Part shown: positions 7,284-15,739 of the stretch, piece by piece
How the letters are laid out: the number at the start of each line of letters is the position of its first letter
Numbering within the stretch: position 1 is the first letter of the stretch
Source: Halomonas zincidurans B6
GTDB lineage: Bacteria > Pseudomonadota > Gammaproteobacteria > Pseudomonadales > Halomonadaceae
Reading direction: 5' to 3'
Length of the DNA stretch: 64,000 nt
Assembly: GCF_000731955.1 (NCBI RefSeq)
Contig: NZ_JNCK01000001.1
Location: forward strand, 2,604,001-2,668,000
The notes under the pieces: generated by a model
Told to the model about the DNA's origin: nothing
The model's input: the letters and a program-made list of their open reading frames with translations, nothing else
Database searches by the model: none
Translations under genes and position numbers: made by a program

Positions 7284-8300
7284 TCATCGGCGAATTGCCC
7301 GATACACGCGAAAGCGCCGGTCGTCAGCGAGAATCGAGAAGCGCCCGAAAGCCGCCTCGAGGCGATCGGGATAGGGCAGAAAGGCATTGGCCACCAGCAG
7401 CAGGCTGCCGCCGCGCTCGAGCCGCTCGGGGGCCTCGGCGATCAGCCGGGCCGCCGGGCCGTAGTCGATCGCCCGCTCCTGATGAAACGGCGGATTGCTG
7501 ACGATCGCGGAAAAACGCCCATCATCGGCCAGCCCGTCGTAGACATCACTCTGAACCACCGTGCCCTGAAGCGCATTGGCGGCCAGCGTGCGTCGGGTCG
7601 CCTCCACGGCGAAGGCACTGACGTCGAGCGCGGTGACCGCGGCGCCGCGTTGCGCCAGGCTCGCGGCGATGACGCCGTCGCCGCAGCCGACATCGAGCAC
7701 TCGCTCGCCGTGGCGGCCGAGTTCATGAGGCAGATGCTCGAGCAGCAGCCGGGTGCCGTCGTCGAGCTTGCCATGGCCGAACACGCCGGGGTGGCTGGCC
7801 AGCGTGAGCCCGGCCGCTTCGAAGCGTTGCCACAGCGCATCGGGATCCAGCGCGAGCGGCCCGACGCGCGTCTCGAACAGCGTGCAACGGCGCGCACTGT
7901 CGAGCTTGCGACAGCCCAGGCCCAGCGCTGCCAGCACCTTGAGCACCCGCTTGATGCCGCCCTGATTCTCGCCCACGATCTGCAGCGGGGTCCCCGCGGG
8001 CAACCCGCGACACAGCGCCAGCAGCCACCATTCGCCCAGCGCGTGGGCCTTGGGCCAGAACAGCACGGCACCCGGCGGGGTAGCGATTTCGGGCTCGAGC
8101 GAGTCATACGCGGTCAGGCCAACCGCCCGCCACTGCCGAACCAGTGTGAGATCGGCGCTCCACAACGGCCCCGGCGCCTGCGCCGTCAACCAGGGATCTG
8201 ACGGCGGCGCGACCCACAGCCAGCCGCGGTAGTCGTTGAATTGACGACAGGCGTCGGCTTGGCGCTCGATCAATTGGCAGACCGGGGTCGTCGCGCTCAT
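7284..8300 (-). CDS. rsmC: 16S rRNA (guanine(1207)-N2)-methyltransferase RsmC
   Basis: 338 residues from ATG 8300 (MSATTPVCQLIERQADAC). There is a degenerate N-terminal methyltransferase-like domain, then a catalytic Rossmann domain: VLDVGCGDGVIAASLAQRGA (SAM-binding motif I), ALDVSAFAVEATRRTLAANAL, and the NPPF motif in AIVSNPPFHQERAIDYGPA, typical of N2-guanine MTases. HPGVFGHGKLDDGTRLLLEHLP is the RsmC/RlmG linker signature. It modifies 16S G1207 in the 30S subunit. The start overlaps the cmoM stop as ATGA, so the two RNA methyltransferases are translationally coupled. Confidence 0.88.
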   Translation of the reverse strand: MSATTPVCQLIERQADACRQFNDYRGWLWVAPPSDPWLTAQAPGPLWSADLTLVRQWRAVGLTAYDSLEPEIATPPGAVLFWPKAHALGEWWLLALCRGLPAGTPLQIVGENQGGIKRVLKVLAALGLGCRKLDSARRCTLFETRVGPLALDPDALWQRFEAAGLTLASHPGVFGHGKLDDGTRLLLEHLPHELGRHGERVLDVGCGDGVIAASLAQRGAAVTALDVSAFAVEATRRTLAANALQGTVVQSDVYDGLADDGRFSAIVSNPPFHQERAIDYGPAARLIAEAPERLERGGSLLLVANAFLPYPDRLEAAFGRFSILADDRRFRVYRAIRR

Positions 8301-9076
8301 TTCCCATCTCCAGGGGGGGCGGGTTTGCGCAGGTGATAGAGCAGGTAGCGCCCCAGCCGCCAGTGCGGCTCGACGTCGCAATAGCGGCGTTCGAGTTCGA
8401 ACAGCCGGGCCAGCGTCGCGGCGTCCGGCTCACGCTCGCGCAGGTAATCGTGAAAGACCCGGATGCCGGCGACGTGCTCGACGACCAGGCCCGCTTCGGC
8501 GAGCCAGCCGCTGATCTCGGCATGCGTCAACGGCGAGATCGGCGTCAAGCGCTGGCGCTGACCGGTGCCGGCGAGCCGATCGTCCAGCGCCTTCTGCAGG
8601 TTGCCCTTGACGACGTTGGAAAAGCGCAGCGCATCGCGATTGAAGACCATCAGCGAGAGCTGCCCGCCCGGCGCCAGCAGCCGGGAGAGCGTCGCCAGCG
8701 CCTGGCGCGGCTCGGCGAGCCATTCCAGCACCGCGTGACAGACGATCAACGGCCAGGGACCGGGCACGGCTTCGTCCAGCGCCTGCAGCGGCAACTGTCG
8801 GAATTCGATCGGCAGCCCGCCATGCGCGTCACGCGCCCGTTCGAGCATTTCGCCGGAGGGTTCGGCCAGCGTCACCGGATGGCCGCGCCGCGCCAGCCAG
8901 GCGCTCATCTGGCCCAGCCCGCCGCCGACATCCAGTGCCGGCTGGCCGCACAGCGTCAGGGTGCGCGGCAACAGCTCGTCGAGCAGCGCCAGGCGCAGCT
9001 CGCCGCGCGGCTTGCCATACAGGCTATCGGCGAACTTGTCGGTCAGGCCATCGAATATGCGGTCGCGCGCGCTCAC
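8297..9076 (-). CDS. cmoM: tRNA uridine 5-oxyacetate carboxymethyltransferase CmoM (SmtA family)
   Basis: 259 residues from GTG 9076, with GAGAGG a few bases upstream. The N terminus DRIFDGLTDKFADSLYGKPRGELRLALL is the conserved CmoM/SmtA opening (D..FD...KF..N.YG...G..R). Then LDVGGGLGQMSAWLARRGHPVTLAEPSGEMLERAR forms the SAM-binding motifs and LIVCHAVLEWLAEPRQAL follows. Family members methylate 5-carboxymethoxyuridine (cmo5U34) in tRNA wobble positions. The stop overlaps the rsmC start by 4 bp. CmoM and RsmC are both SAM-dependent RNA methylases, so a joint translation-fidelity role is reasonable. Confidence 0.85.
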   Translation of the reverse strand: MSARDRIFDGLTDKFADSLYGKPRGELRLALLDELLPRTLTLCGQPALDVGGGLGQMSAWLARRGHPVTLAEPSGEMLERARDAHGGLPIEFRQLPLQALDEAVPGPWPLIVCHAVLEWLAEPRQALATLSRLLAPGGQLSLMVFNRDALRFSNVVKGNLQKALDDRLAGTGQRQRLTPISPLTHAEISGWLAEAGLVVEHVAGIRVFHDYLREREPDAATLARLFELERRYCDVEPHWRLGRYLLYHLRKPAPPGDGK

Positions 9077-9225
9077 CGTTTGCCTCTCGTCGGGGAAAGC
9101 CGCCAGTCTAGCCTCGCCATTCGCGCGGCTCTACCCGGCGTTTGAAATCATCCTCAAGTATTCGCAGCCACGGCCGATAACCCATCGATTGCCAGAGGAT
9201 CGCCGGCTGCACAGGAGTACCCACC

Positions 9226-11310
9226 TTGGGCCCATTGCCTCCCCTGCTGGAACCCGTTGTCAAAGTGCTGGAACTGCCCGGCATCGCCATTTCGATCATC
9301 GATGGCGAGGCTGCCGGCTTCCCGGTGCTGTACGTCAATGCCGGCTTCGAGCAGCTCACCGGCCATTCCCGCCAGGAGGTACCCGTTCCGGCGTGCCGCG
9401 TTTTCGTGGCCTGCGACAACGAGACTGACATCGAGGCCTGGCTGAGCGAGGTGTTGACCAGCCGCACACCGACCCCCCATACGCTGGCGCTGTGTCGCCG
9501 CGACGGCAGCCAGTTCTGGAACGAACTGACCCTGTCGGTGACCGAGACTGCCGCCCGGCATCGCTACGTGATCGCCACCCACCGCGACGTCACCGATCAG
9601 CGCCGCCAGGGGCTCGCCAAGGCGGTCTTCGACAGCACCCATGACGGCATCATCATCACCGACGCCGAGCGGACGATCGTCGACACCAATCCGGCCTTCA
9701 CCGTACTGACCGGCTACGAGCGCGCCGAGGTGATCGGCGAGAAGCCGCACATGCTGTCGTCCGGCAAGCACGACGCCACCTTCTATCAATCGCTGTTCGC
9801 CGCGGTGGACAAGCACGGCTTCTGGTCGGGCGATATCTGGAACACCCGCAAGGATGGCAGCCAGTTGATCGAGAATTCGACCATCTCGGCGGTGCGCAAC
9901 GACGCCGGCGAGCTGATCAACTACGTCGGCGTGTTCCGCGACATCACCCAGCAGCGGCTCAACCAGGCGCGCCTCGAGCGCATGGCGATCTACGATCCGC
10001 TGACCGGGCTCTACAATCGCGAGCATTTCACCGTGATGCTCGAAAACCACCTGGCCGGCCTGCAATACGTCGAAAGCGGCCTGGCGGTGCTGTTCATGGA
10101 TCTCGACGACTTCAAGCCGATCAACGACAGCTACGGCCATGCCGCCGGCGACGAGCTGCTGGTCGAGGTCAGCCGGCGGCTCAAGCGGCTGATGCGCAGC
10201 ACCGACATCGTCGCGCGGTTCGGCGGCGACGAGTTCGTCATCGCGCTGGGCGGCATGGGCAACAGCGACAAGGCGTCCAAGGTCGGGCAAAAGATCATCG
10301 ACGATCTGACCCAGCCATTACTGCTCGCCAACGGCAAGCAGGTCAACGTCTCGGTCTCGATCGGCCTGGCCTTCACCAGCGACTACCGGCAAAGCCCGCC
10401 GACCCTGATCGACAGTGCCGACCATGCCATGTACGAAGCCAAGCTCGGCGGCAAGAATCGCATCGCCAAGGCCCAGCGCTTCATCGAGTCGCGCAGCCAG
10501 GACGCCTTCCAGCGGATCCGCGAGGCCTTCGAGAACGGCGAGCTCGAACTCTACTACCAGCCGATCATCGACCTGGCGAGCAACCAGACGCACAGTTTCG
10601 AGGCGCTGGCACGCTGGCGCCACCCGCAGAAGGGGCTGCTCGGGCCGCAGCATTTCATCACCGTGATCATGCACTCCTCGCTGAGCCTGCCGTTCGGCCA
10701 GTGGCTGGTGCGCGAGGCCGGCCACATGGCCAAACGATTTCAGGATGCCGGTCACGCCACCCCGGTCAGCATCAACCTGTCGCAGGATCAGATCGAGACC
10801 GGCAGCTTTCTGCGTGCCATCGTCGAGACTCGCGATGCGCTCAAGCTGACGGTGCCTTACCTGACCATCGAGGTGCTGGAGTCGAGCCACTTCCACGACC
10901 TGGACCTGGCCTGCAGCCAGCTGCTCGAGGCGCGCTTGCTGGGAACCTCGATCGCCCTCGACGACTTCGGCGCCGGCATTTCCTCGATCACCTACGCCAA
11001 TCACCTGCCGATCGATACGCTCAAGATCGATCGCAGCGCGATCAAGAATATCGACTCCCGCGAGGATCAGCGTCAGTTCGTCGGCGGCATCATCGACATG
11101 GCCCACGCCATGCAGCGCCAGGTACTGGCCGAGGGCGTGGAACGCGACCAGCAGCTGGAAAAGCTGCGCGAGCTGGGCTGCGATTTGGCACAGGGCTTCC
11201 TGTTCGGCGAGCCGATGCCGGTGACAGCATTGATCGAACGTTACCTCAGCGCGGACGCACGCCCCGCCTATCCGCTGAAAGCGGCTGCCGCCTCCGAGCG
11301 GCCCGCCTGA
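9226..11310 (+). CDS. PAS-PAS-GGDEF-EAL cyclic-di-GMP signalling protein
   Basis: 694 residues from TTG 9226; AGGAG lies at 9213-9217, eight bases upstream, and no better ATG exists. Two PAS domains (~10-125 and ~128-245; NAGFEQLTGHSRQE, NPAFTVLTGYERAEV) are followed by a GGDEF domain with intact RFGGDEF at ~331-337. An EAL domain starts at ~458 (FEALARWRHPQKG) and keeps INLSQDQ, EVLES, ALDDFGAG, LKIDRS, AEGVE and LAQGF, so phosphodiesterase residues appear present. No transmembrane segment is visible, so it is a cytosolic sensor. The net direction (synthesis or breakdown of c-di-GMP) cannot be told from sequence. The I-site RxxD is not obvious, which favours PDE activity. It is monocistronic. 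Confidence 0.92.
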   Translation: MGPLPPLLEPVVKVLELPGIAISIIDGEAAGFPVLYVNAGFEQLTGHSRQEVPVPACRVFVACDNETDIEAWLSEVLTSRTPTPHTLALCRRDGSQFWNELTLSVTETAARHRYVIATHRDVTDQRRQGLAKAVFDSTHDGIIITDAERTIVDTNPAFTVLTGYERAEVIGEKPHMLSSGKHDATFYQSLFAAVDKHGFWSGDIWNTRKDGSQLIENSTISAVRNDAGELINYVGVFRDITQQRLNQARLERMAIYDPLTGLYNREHFTVMLENHLAGLQYVESGLAVLFMDLDDFKPINDSYGHAAGDELLVEVSRRLKRLMRSTDIVARFGGDEFVIALGGMGNSDKASKVGQKIIDDLTQPLLLANGKQVNVSVSIGLAFTSDYRQSPPTLIDSADHAMYEAKLGGKNRIAKAQRFIESRSQDAFQRIREAFENGELELYYQPIIDLASNQTHSFEALARWRHPQKGLLGPQHFITVIMHSSLSLPFGQWLVREAGHMAKRFQDAGHATPVSINLSQDQIETGSFLRAIVETRDALKLTVPYLTIEVLESSHFHDLDLACSQLLEARLLGTSIALDDFGAGISSITYANHLPIDTLKIDRSAIKNIDSREDQRQFVGGIIDMAHAMQRQVLAEGVERDQQLEKLRELGCDLAQGFLFGEPMPVTALIERYLSADARPAYPLKAAAASERPA

Positions 11311-11338
11311 ACGCGGCAACTCGCTCCATGCACAGAGG

Positions 11339-11367
11339 TTTATCTCGTGCGGTCAGGCGCTTATAAT
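11339..11367 (+). promoter_or_regulatory. Putative promoter of tRNA-Arg
   Basis: A perfect TATAAT at 11362-11367 lies ~50 bp before the tRNA. A weak -35 (TTTATC, 11339-11344) lies 17 bp upstream. The GC-rich stretch after the -10 (GCGCCACG) is typical of stable-RNA promoters under stringent control. Confidence 0.55.
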
Positions 11368-11418
11368 GCGCCACGTTCGGCGCACCTGACTACCGCCCAG
11401 CCAGGCCCCGCAAGCAAC

Positions 11419-11495
11419 GCCCCTATAGCTCAGCTGGATAGAGCATCCCCCTCCTAAGGGGAAGGTCTCAGGTTCGAATCCTGATGGGGGCGCCA
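11419..11495 (+). tRNA. tRNA-Arg (anticodon CCT)
   Basis: 77 nt with encoded CCA (11493-11495). The acceptor stem GCCCCTA pairs with TGGGGGC. The anticodon stem TCCCC/GGGGA encloses the loop CTCCTAA, so the anticodon is CCT and it reads AGG. D-arm AGCTCAGCTGGATAGAGC and T-arm GTTCGAATC are canonical. It stands alone. tRNA 3' ends are common integration sites, but I see no repeated 3' end nearby in the window. Confidence 0.97.
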
Positions 11496-11499
11496 AGCC

Positions 11500-11914
11500 G
11501 CGCCGTTTCCCGCCTCCTCTCTCAAGCGCCGCGTGGCAGATCCAATTCAATCAGGGCTCGATTACCGTGACTGCGAATTCGTCTTTGCTGCAGTCGCCGC
11601 TGATGGCCAGCGTCATGTGCCCGTTGATTAAAAGGTTCATCGCATTTTGCCGGCAAATGCGGCACAGGTCATCGCGAACCAGTTCCCTCCCACCGGCGTC
11701 CCCATGCTCCAGTGGTCCATCCAGGCTGGTTTGCGTGGGAGAGAGTTTATTCCCAATAGCGGGGCCTTAACGTTTCACGCTGATCCGCGAAGAACCTAAA
11801 AAAGGAGATCGCGCTCATCAAGTTTGATGCCGGTCAATGCCTGTCGGCGCGCTACAGCCATACTCATGGTGGCAACCGGCCACGTTTCGGGCCGCCAACG
11901 GGAGTACCAGACCA
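11500..11914. other. Intergenic region after tRNA-Arg with REP-like units
   Basis: No coding frame is supported. It holds a palindrome at 11641-11661 (CGCATTTTGCC / GGCAAATGCG) and an inverted pair of REP-like units: 11671-11694 (ATCGCGAACCAGTTCCCTCC...) and 11734-11760 (GTGGGAGAGAGTTTATTCCC...). These match the family at 3.8 and 5.85 kb. The last ~80 bp must carry the promoter of the alcohol dehydrogenase gene, whose boxes I cannot assign. Confidence 0.55.
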
Positions 11915-12943
11915 ATGAAAGCGCTTGTCTACGAAGGAGTGGGGCAACGAAGCTGGAAGGACAAGTCCCGTCCCGACATCGAAAAACCTACGGATGCCAT
12001 CGTACGGCTGACCCATACCACCATCTGCGGAACCGACCTGCATATATTGAAAGGCGATGTCCCGGCGGTTGAAGCCGGCCGTACCCTGGGTCACGAGGGA
12101 ATAGGCGTCATCGAGGAGGTGGGCGATAGCGTCAGCAGTCTCAAGCCGGGCGATCAGGTGCTTATCTCCTGCATCACCTCCTGTGGCCACTGCGACTATT
12201 GCAAGCAGGGCATGTACGCCCACTGCCGCGACGGCGGCTGGATCCTCGGCCACAAGATAGACGGCACCCAGGCCGAGTTCGTGCGCATCCCGCATGCCGA
12301 CAACAGCCTTTACCGCTTGCCACCGGGGCTCGACCCGGCCGCCGCGCTGATGCTGAGCGATATCCTGCCCACCGGTCACGAGATCGGCGCGCTCAACGGC
12401 GAGGTCAAGCTCGGCGATACCATCGCCATCGTCGGTGCCGGCCCCATCGGCCTGGCCGCGCTGCTGACGTCGCGCTTCTATTCGCCGGCGCGCATCATCA
12501 TGGTCGACCCCGACGAGAACCGGCTGGCCGTGGCCCGCCAGTTAGGGGCCACCGATACGGTCAGCGCCGACCCTGTAGATACGATCATGACGCTCACCGA
12601 GGGCGAAGGCGTCGATGTGGCCATGGAAGCGGTGGGCATTCCCGAGTCGTTCGATACCTGCCAGCGCATCCTGCGCCCTGGCGGAAAGCTCGCCAACATC
12701 GGCGTGCATGGCCGCAGCGTCGAGCTCCGCCTCGAGGAGCTGTGGATCAAGAACGTCACGGTCAGAACGGGACTGGTCAACACCAATACCATTGCTGTGC
12801 TGATGCGTTTTCTCGAAGCCGGCGGCATCGACGCGCAGAGCCTGATCACGCACCGCTTTGCCTTGAACGAGATCGAGCAGGCCTATGACGTGTTCTCGCG
12901 TGCCGCTTCGGAGAAGGCGATCAAGGTGTTATTGACCGCCTGA
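11915..12943 (+). CDS. Zinc-dependent alcohol dehydrogenase (MDR family)
   Basis: 342 residues from ATG 11915 (MKALVYEGVGQRSWKDKSRP) with GGAG ten bases upstream. Catalytic zinc ligands are in TTICGTDLHI and GHEGIG. The structural zinc lobe is the four-Cys cluster SCGHCDYCKQGMYAHC. The NAD-binding site is GAGPIGLAALLTSRF followed by MVDPDENRL. The protein resembles NAD-dependent medium-chain dehydrogenases for short alcohols or butanediol-type substrates; the exact substrate is not evident. It is one transcription unit ending at a hairpin. Rejected start: an upstream in-frame ATG at 11837 without an SD. Confidence 0.88.
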   Translation: MKALVYEGVGQRSWKDKSRPDIEKPTDAIVRLTHTTICGTDLHILKGDVPAVEAGRTLGHEGIGVIEEVGDSVSSLKPGDQVLISCITSCGHCDYCKQGMYAHCRDGGWILGHKIDGTQAEFVRIPHADNSLYRLPPGLDPAAALMLSDILPTGHEIGALNGEVKLGDTIAIVGAGPIGLAALLTSRFYSPARIIMVDPDENRLAVARQLGATDTVSADPVDTIMTLTEGEGVDVAMEAVGIPESFDTCQRILRPGGKLANIGVHGRSVELRLEELWIKNVTVRTGLVNTNTIAVLMRFLEAGGIDAQSLITHRFALNEIEQAYDVFSRAASEKAIKVLLTA

Positions 12944-12951
12944 TAGCGATT

Positions 12952-12976
12952 CGGCCTAACCCGGGCTGTTAGGCCG
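12952..12976. terminator. Hairpin terminator between convergent adh and histone-deacetylase-like genes
   Basis: CGGCCTAAC (12952-12960) pairs with GTTAGGCCG (12968-12976) around a 7-nt loop, followed by TTTGCATTTCC on the plus strand. It sits ~10 bp after the dehydrogenase stop. It could serve as a bidirectional end, since the gene at 13019 converges on it. Confidence 0.65.
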
Positions 12977-13018
12977 TTTGCATTTCCTTCGCCAATCCGC
13001 AAGGGCCTGAAGGGACCG

Positions 13019-14131
13019 CTACCCGCCCTGTTCTGGCGGCGAGATGAACGCATCGCGGTGAAAGGCAATGGCGTTATCGACTTCCTTGAGCCCGATCACC
13101 CCCGGCACCGGTGGCTCGAAACCCGCCAGGACCTTGAGCACGCTTCTGGCCCCTTGCGCCAGGGAAGTCAGGTTGTACCCGCCCTCCAGCACGAAGACCA
13201 GGTGGCCCTCGCAGTGACGCCGGGCCAGTTCCTGAAGGATGCCGGTCATGGCACCAAATCCTTCGTAGGAAACGCTGAGCGACAGATCGTTCCAGTGCGG
13301 ATCGAATCCCGCCGAGACGAGAATCAGGTCGGGCTGGAACCAATCGGCGGCAGGCAAGAGGATGTCGTTGAAGGCCTTGATGTAAGCGGTGTCACCGGCG
13401 CCGGCTGGCATCGGCACGTTAACCGTCGCGCCCTCCCCCAGCCCGCCACCGATGTCTTCCAGATTGCCCGATCCCGGGAAGAAGGGAGCGGCCCGGTGAA
13501 TGTCGAAAAACAGCACACTGGGATCGGCCCAGAATATCTCCTGGGTTCCATTGCCATGATGGGCATCCCAGTCGACGATCAATACCCGCGAGCAGCCGAG
13601 CGCGGCCCTGGCATGTGCAGCGGCTACCGCGACGTTGTTGAACAGACAGAAGCCCCGGGCGCGAACCGACTCGGCATGATGCCCGGGTGGGCGAATCAGG
13701 GCAAAAGCCGACTCCGCGCGTCCCGCCATGACCGCTTCCACGGCCGCCACGGCGGTACCGGCGGCCACTTCCGCCGCTTCGATACTGCCGGGCGAGACCG
13801 CGGTCGTATCGACATCGAGCCAGGCCTTCTTGCCACGCAGCTGATAAATGGATTCCAGATAGCCGGTCGTATGCACCCGGCTGAGCTGCTCGTGGGTGGC
13901 CTGGGCGCCCGACTCATAGCGCACGCCGGCGACCGGGTCATGCTCGAGCAGTTCAAGGATTGCGGTCAGCCGACCGGGATGTTCGGGATACTTCCAGGCC
14001 ACTCCCAGCCCTTCCAGAATCTCCCGCAGGCGCTTGTCCATGCGCTGGGAAAGAAAGGCCCCATGGCCGTCAGGCTGGTGCGCCAGTACCCGGTCGTCAT
14101 AAAAAGCCAGAACACTATTCCTATCAGCCAC
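13019..14131 (-). CDS. Histone deacetylase family protein (acetoin-utilisation/HdaH-like deacetylase)
   Basis: 370 residues from GTG 14131, chosen for GAGGGG five bases upstream; an alternative GTG at 14185 lacks an SD. Class II HDAC motifs are intact: RPPGHHAESVRARGFCLFNNVAVAAAHA (tandem His of the charge relay), DWDAHHGNGTQEIFW and SAGFDPHWND (zinc Asp/His/Asp ligands), LEGGYNL. Such bacterial enzymes remove acetyl or acyl groups from proteins or polyamines; the natural substrate is unknown here. The first ~23 codons and the whole upstream region are present a second time inside the IS element at 16937-17242. It is divergent from cbpA. Confidence 0.88.
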   Translation of the reverse strand: MADRNSVLAFYDDRVLAHQPDGHGAFLSQRMDKRLREILEGLGVAWKYPEHPGRLTAILELLEHDPVAGVRYESGAQATHEQLSRVHTTGYLESIYQLRGKKAWLDVDTTAVSPGSIEAAEVAAGTAVAAVEAVMAGRAESAFALIRPPGHHAESVRARGFCLFNNVAVAAAHARAALGCSRVLIVDWDAHHGNGTQEIFWADPSVLFFDIHRAAPFFPGSGNLEDIGGGLGEGATVNVPMPAGAGDTAYIKAFNDILLPAADWFQPDLILVSAGFDPHWNDLSLSVSYEGFGAMTGILQELARRHCEGHLVFVLEGGYNLTSLAQGARSVLKVLAGFEPPVPGVIGLKEVDNAIAFHRDAFISPPEQGG

Positions 14132-14367
14132 GTTGCCCCCTCGGTCTGCAGCTTGCCGGGTAACTTCGCGTTCCACCGAAGCCACCGTTTGTACGCCTCA
14201 GGCGGCACGGCTCACAGTTGCAGTCATGATAGCCATTATCCAGCGCCCTTCGACATTTAGCCTGCAGTCGACAAATATCGCCAGCGACTATCCTGAGCAG
14301 ACTTCCAGGCCGTTCTCGATAAGCGCAGAATTATTAATTATGGTCAAAGTCATGCCTGGCAACGCGC
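14062..14367. repeat. 306-bp exact direct repeat, copy 1 (original context)
   Basis: Identical over 306 bp to 16937-17242 by line-by-line reading. This copy covers the first ~23 codons of the deacetylase-like gene and most of the divergent promoter region up to cbpA, so it is the source copy. It ends in a short shared AACGCGC. Confidence 0.93.
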
Positions 14368-14479
14368 GTTAAAAAAACAGCGGTGGCTTGTTTACCTGAA
14401 GGGAGCGGCAGCTGGCCGGGCCGTGAACCATCGCCCTTTGGGCCGGGCCGTCCCGGCCCCTCTAGCATGGAGCGATTTC
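14132..14479. other. Divergent promoter region, deacetylase-like gene / cbpA
   Basis: 348 bp without a gene. It is AT-richer than its surroundings near 14325-14345 (AGAATTATTAATTATGG), a plausible open-complex region. A tight hairpin (14440-14459) stands just before the cbpA ribosome-binding site. Most of this stretch is duplicated in the IS element at 16.9-17.2 kb. Confidence 0.6.
14440..14459 (+). promoter_or_regulatory. GC-rich leader hairpin before the cbpA ribosome-binding site
   Basis: GGGCCGGG (14440-14447) pairs perfectly with CCCGGCCC (14452-14459) around CCGT. It ends ten bases before the GGAG of cbpA (14469-14472). There is no T tract after it. It could protect the mRNA 5' end or affect cbpA translation; the function is inferred from position only. 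Confidence 0.4.
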
Positions 14480-15421
14480 GTGGAATTCAAGGATTATTAC
14501 CAGACGCTGGGTGTCGACAAGACCGCGACCATCCCCGACATCAAGAAGGCCTACCGCAAGCTGGCGCGCAAGTATCACCCCGACATCAGCAAGGAGCCCG
14601 ACGCCGCGCTGCGCATGCAGGAAATCAACGAAGCCAAGGCGGTGCTGACGGATCCCGAAAAGAGAGCGGCCTACGACCAGCTTGGCGAACGCTACAGTAC
14701 GGGGCAGGAGTTCCGCCCGCCCCCCGACTGGGACGCCGGTTTCGAATTCTCGGGCAGCGGCTTCGATGAAGCCGACCTGGGCGAGTTCAGCGATTTCTTC
14801 GCCAACCTGTTCGGCCACGCCGGGCGGGGCCGTGGAACCCGCAGCCAACGGGGTTACCAGATGCGTGGCGAGGATCGGCACGCCAGAATTTTCGTCGACC
14901 TGAACGATAGCTACCACGGCGCGACGCGAACCGTGACACTGCATGTACCACAGACCGATCCGCAGGGGCATGTCTCGCTGCAGCAGCACACTCTCAATGT
15001 GCGTATTCCCAAAGGCATCAAGGAAGGCCAGCATATCCGCCTCGCCGGTCAGGGACATCCCGGCGTCGGCGGCGGAGCACCGGGCGACCTTTACCTGGAA
15101 ATCCACTTTACGCCGAACCCCGATTACCGGGTGGAAGGCAAGGATGTCTTCGCGACGCTTCGGGTTGCACCCTGGGAGGCGGCCCTCGGCATCGCCATCG
15201 ATGTCCCCACACCGGCCGGCCAGGTCCACCTGAAGGTCCCCAAGGGCTCGCAGGGAGGGCGCAAGCTACGCCTGAAGGGGCGTGGCATTCCGGATTCAGA
15301 GCCCGGCGATCTGTATTTCGTCCTCGAAGTGGTACTCCCGCCGGCCAATACCGACAAGGCACGCCAGCTCTACGAGAACATGGCGCGTGACATGCCGTTC
15401 AATCCGCGTCAGACGAGGTGA
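14480..15421 (+). CDS. cbpA: Curved-DNA-binding DnaJ-type co-chaperone CbpA
   Basis: 313 residues from GTG 14480, with GGAG seven bases upstream. The J domain is complete: DYYQTLGVDKTATIPDIKKAYRKLARKYHPD with the essential HPD. A G/F linker and two C-terminal beta domains (IPKGIKEGQHIRLAGQGHPGVGGGAPGDLYLEI; VPKGSQGGRKLRLKGRGIP) follow, with no Cys-rich zinc finger, which separates CbpA from DnaJ. It stimulates DnaK and binds curved DNA. cbpM follows 3 bp downstream, as in E. coli, and encodes its inhibitor. Its promoter region is the one duplicated in the nearby IS. Confidence 0.92.
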   Translation: MEFKDYYQTLGVDKTATIPDIKKAYRKLARKYHPDISKEPDAALRMQEINEAKAVLTDPEKRAAYDQLGERYSTGQEFRPPPDWDAGFEFSGSGFDEADLGEFSDFFANLFGHAGRGRGTRSQRGYQMRGEDRHARIFVDLNDSYHGATRTVTLHVPQTDPQGHVSLQQHTLNVRIPKGIKEGQHIRLAGQGHPGVGGGAPGDLYLEIHFTPNPDYRVEGKDVFATLRVAPWEAALGIAIDVPTPAGQVHLKVPKGSQGGRKLRLKGRGIPDSEPGDLYFVLEVVLPPANTDKARQLYENMARDMPFNPRQTR

Positions 15422-15424
15422 CCC

Positions 15425-15739
15425 ATGGCCGAACACAACGCAATCAAAGGTGTGGTTCTCGACGAGGCCAGCCTGACACTGGAAGAGTTCGCGCACGCCT
15501 GCGCCGTCGAACGTCAATGGGTGGTGGAACGGGTCGAGAGCGGCATGCTCGGTGACGGCACGCGCTATGTCGCCCAGTGGCGCTTCAGCAGTCGCGACCT
15601 GACCCGGGCCCGGCGCCTGCGCCAGATGGAGGCCGACTTCGATGCCGTGCCGGAGCTGGCCGCCCTGGTGGCCGACCTGTTTGAAGAGGTGGATCGCCTG
15701 AGAGGTCGCCTCCGGGCCGCCGGATTGAAACCCGAGTGA
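15425..15739 (+). CDS. cbpM: Chaperone modulator CbpM
   Basis: 104 residues; starts 3 bp after cbpA. The N terminus (LDEASLTLEEFAHACAVERQWVVERVESGML) and the MerR-like helix (WRFSSRDLTRARRLRQMEADFDAVPELAALVADLFEEVDRLRGRL) match CbpM. CbpM binds the CbpA J domain and blocks both co-chaperone and DNA-binding activities. Co-transcription with cbpA gives a self-limiting pair. Confidence 0.88.
   Translation: MAEHNAIKGVVLDEASLTLEEFAHACAVERQWVVERVESGMLGDGTRYVAQWRFSSRDLTRARRLRQMEADFDAVPELAALVADLFEEVDRLRGRLRAAGLKPE

Noticed and set aside
9077..9225. Small gene between cmoM and the PAS-GGDEF-EAL gene
   Set aside because: Only short frames without an SD are present; the space is adequate for two divergent promoters.
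11419..11930. Genomic island attached at tRNA-Arg
   Set aside because: No integrase gene and no repeat of the tRNA 3' end were found in the window, and the following gene is a common dehydrogenase.
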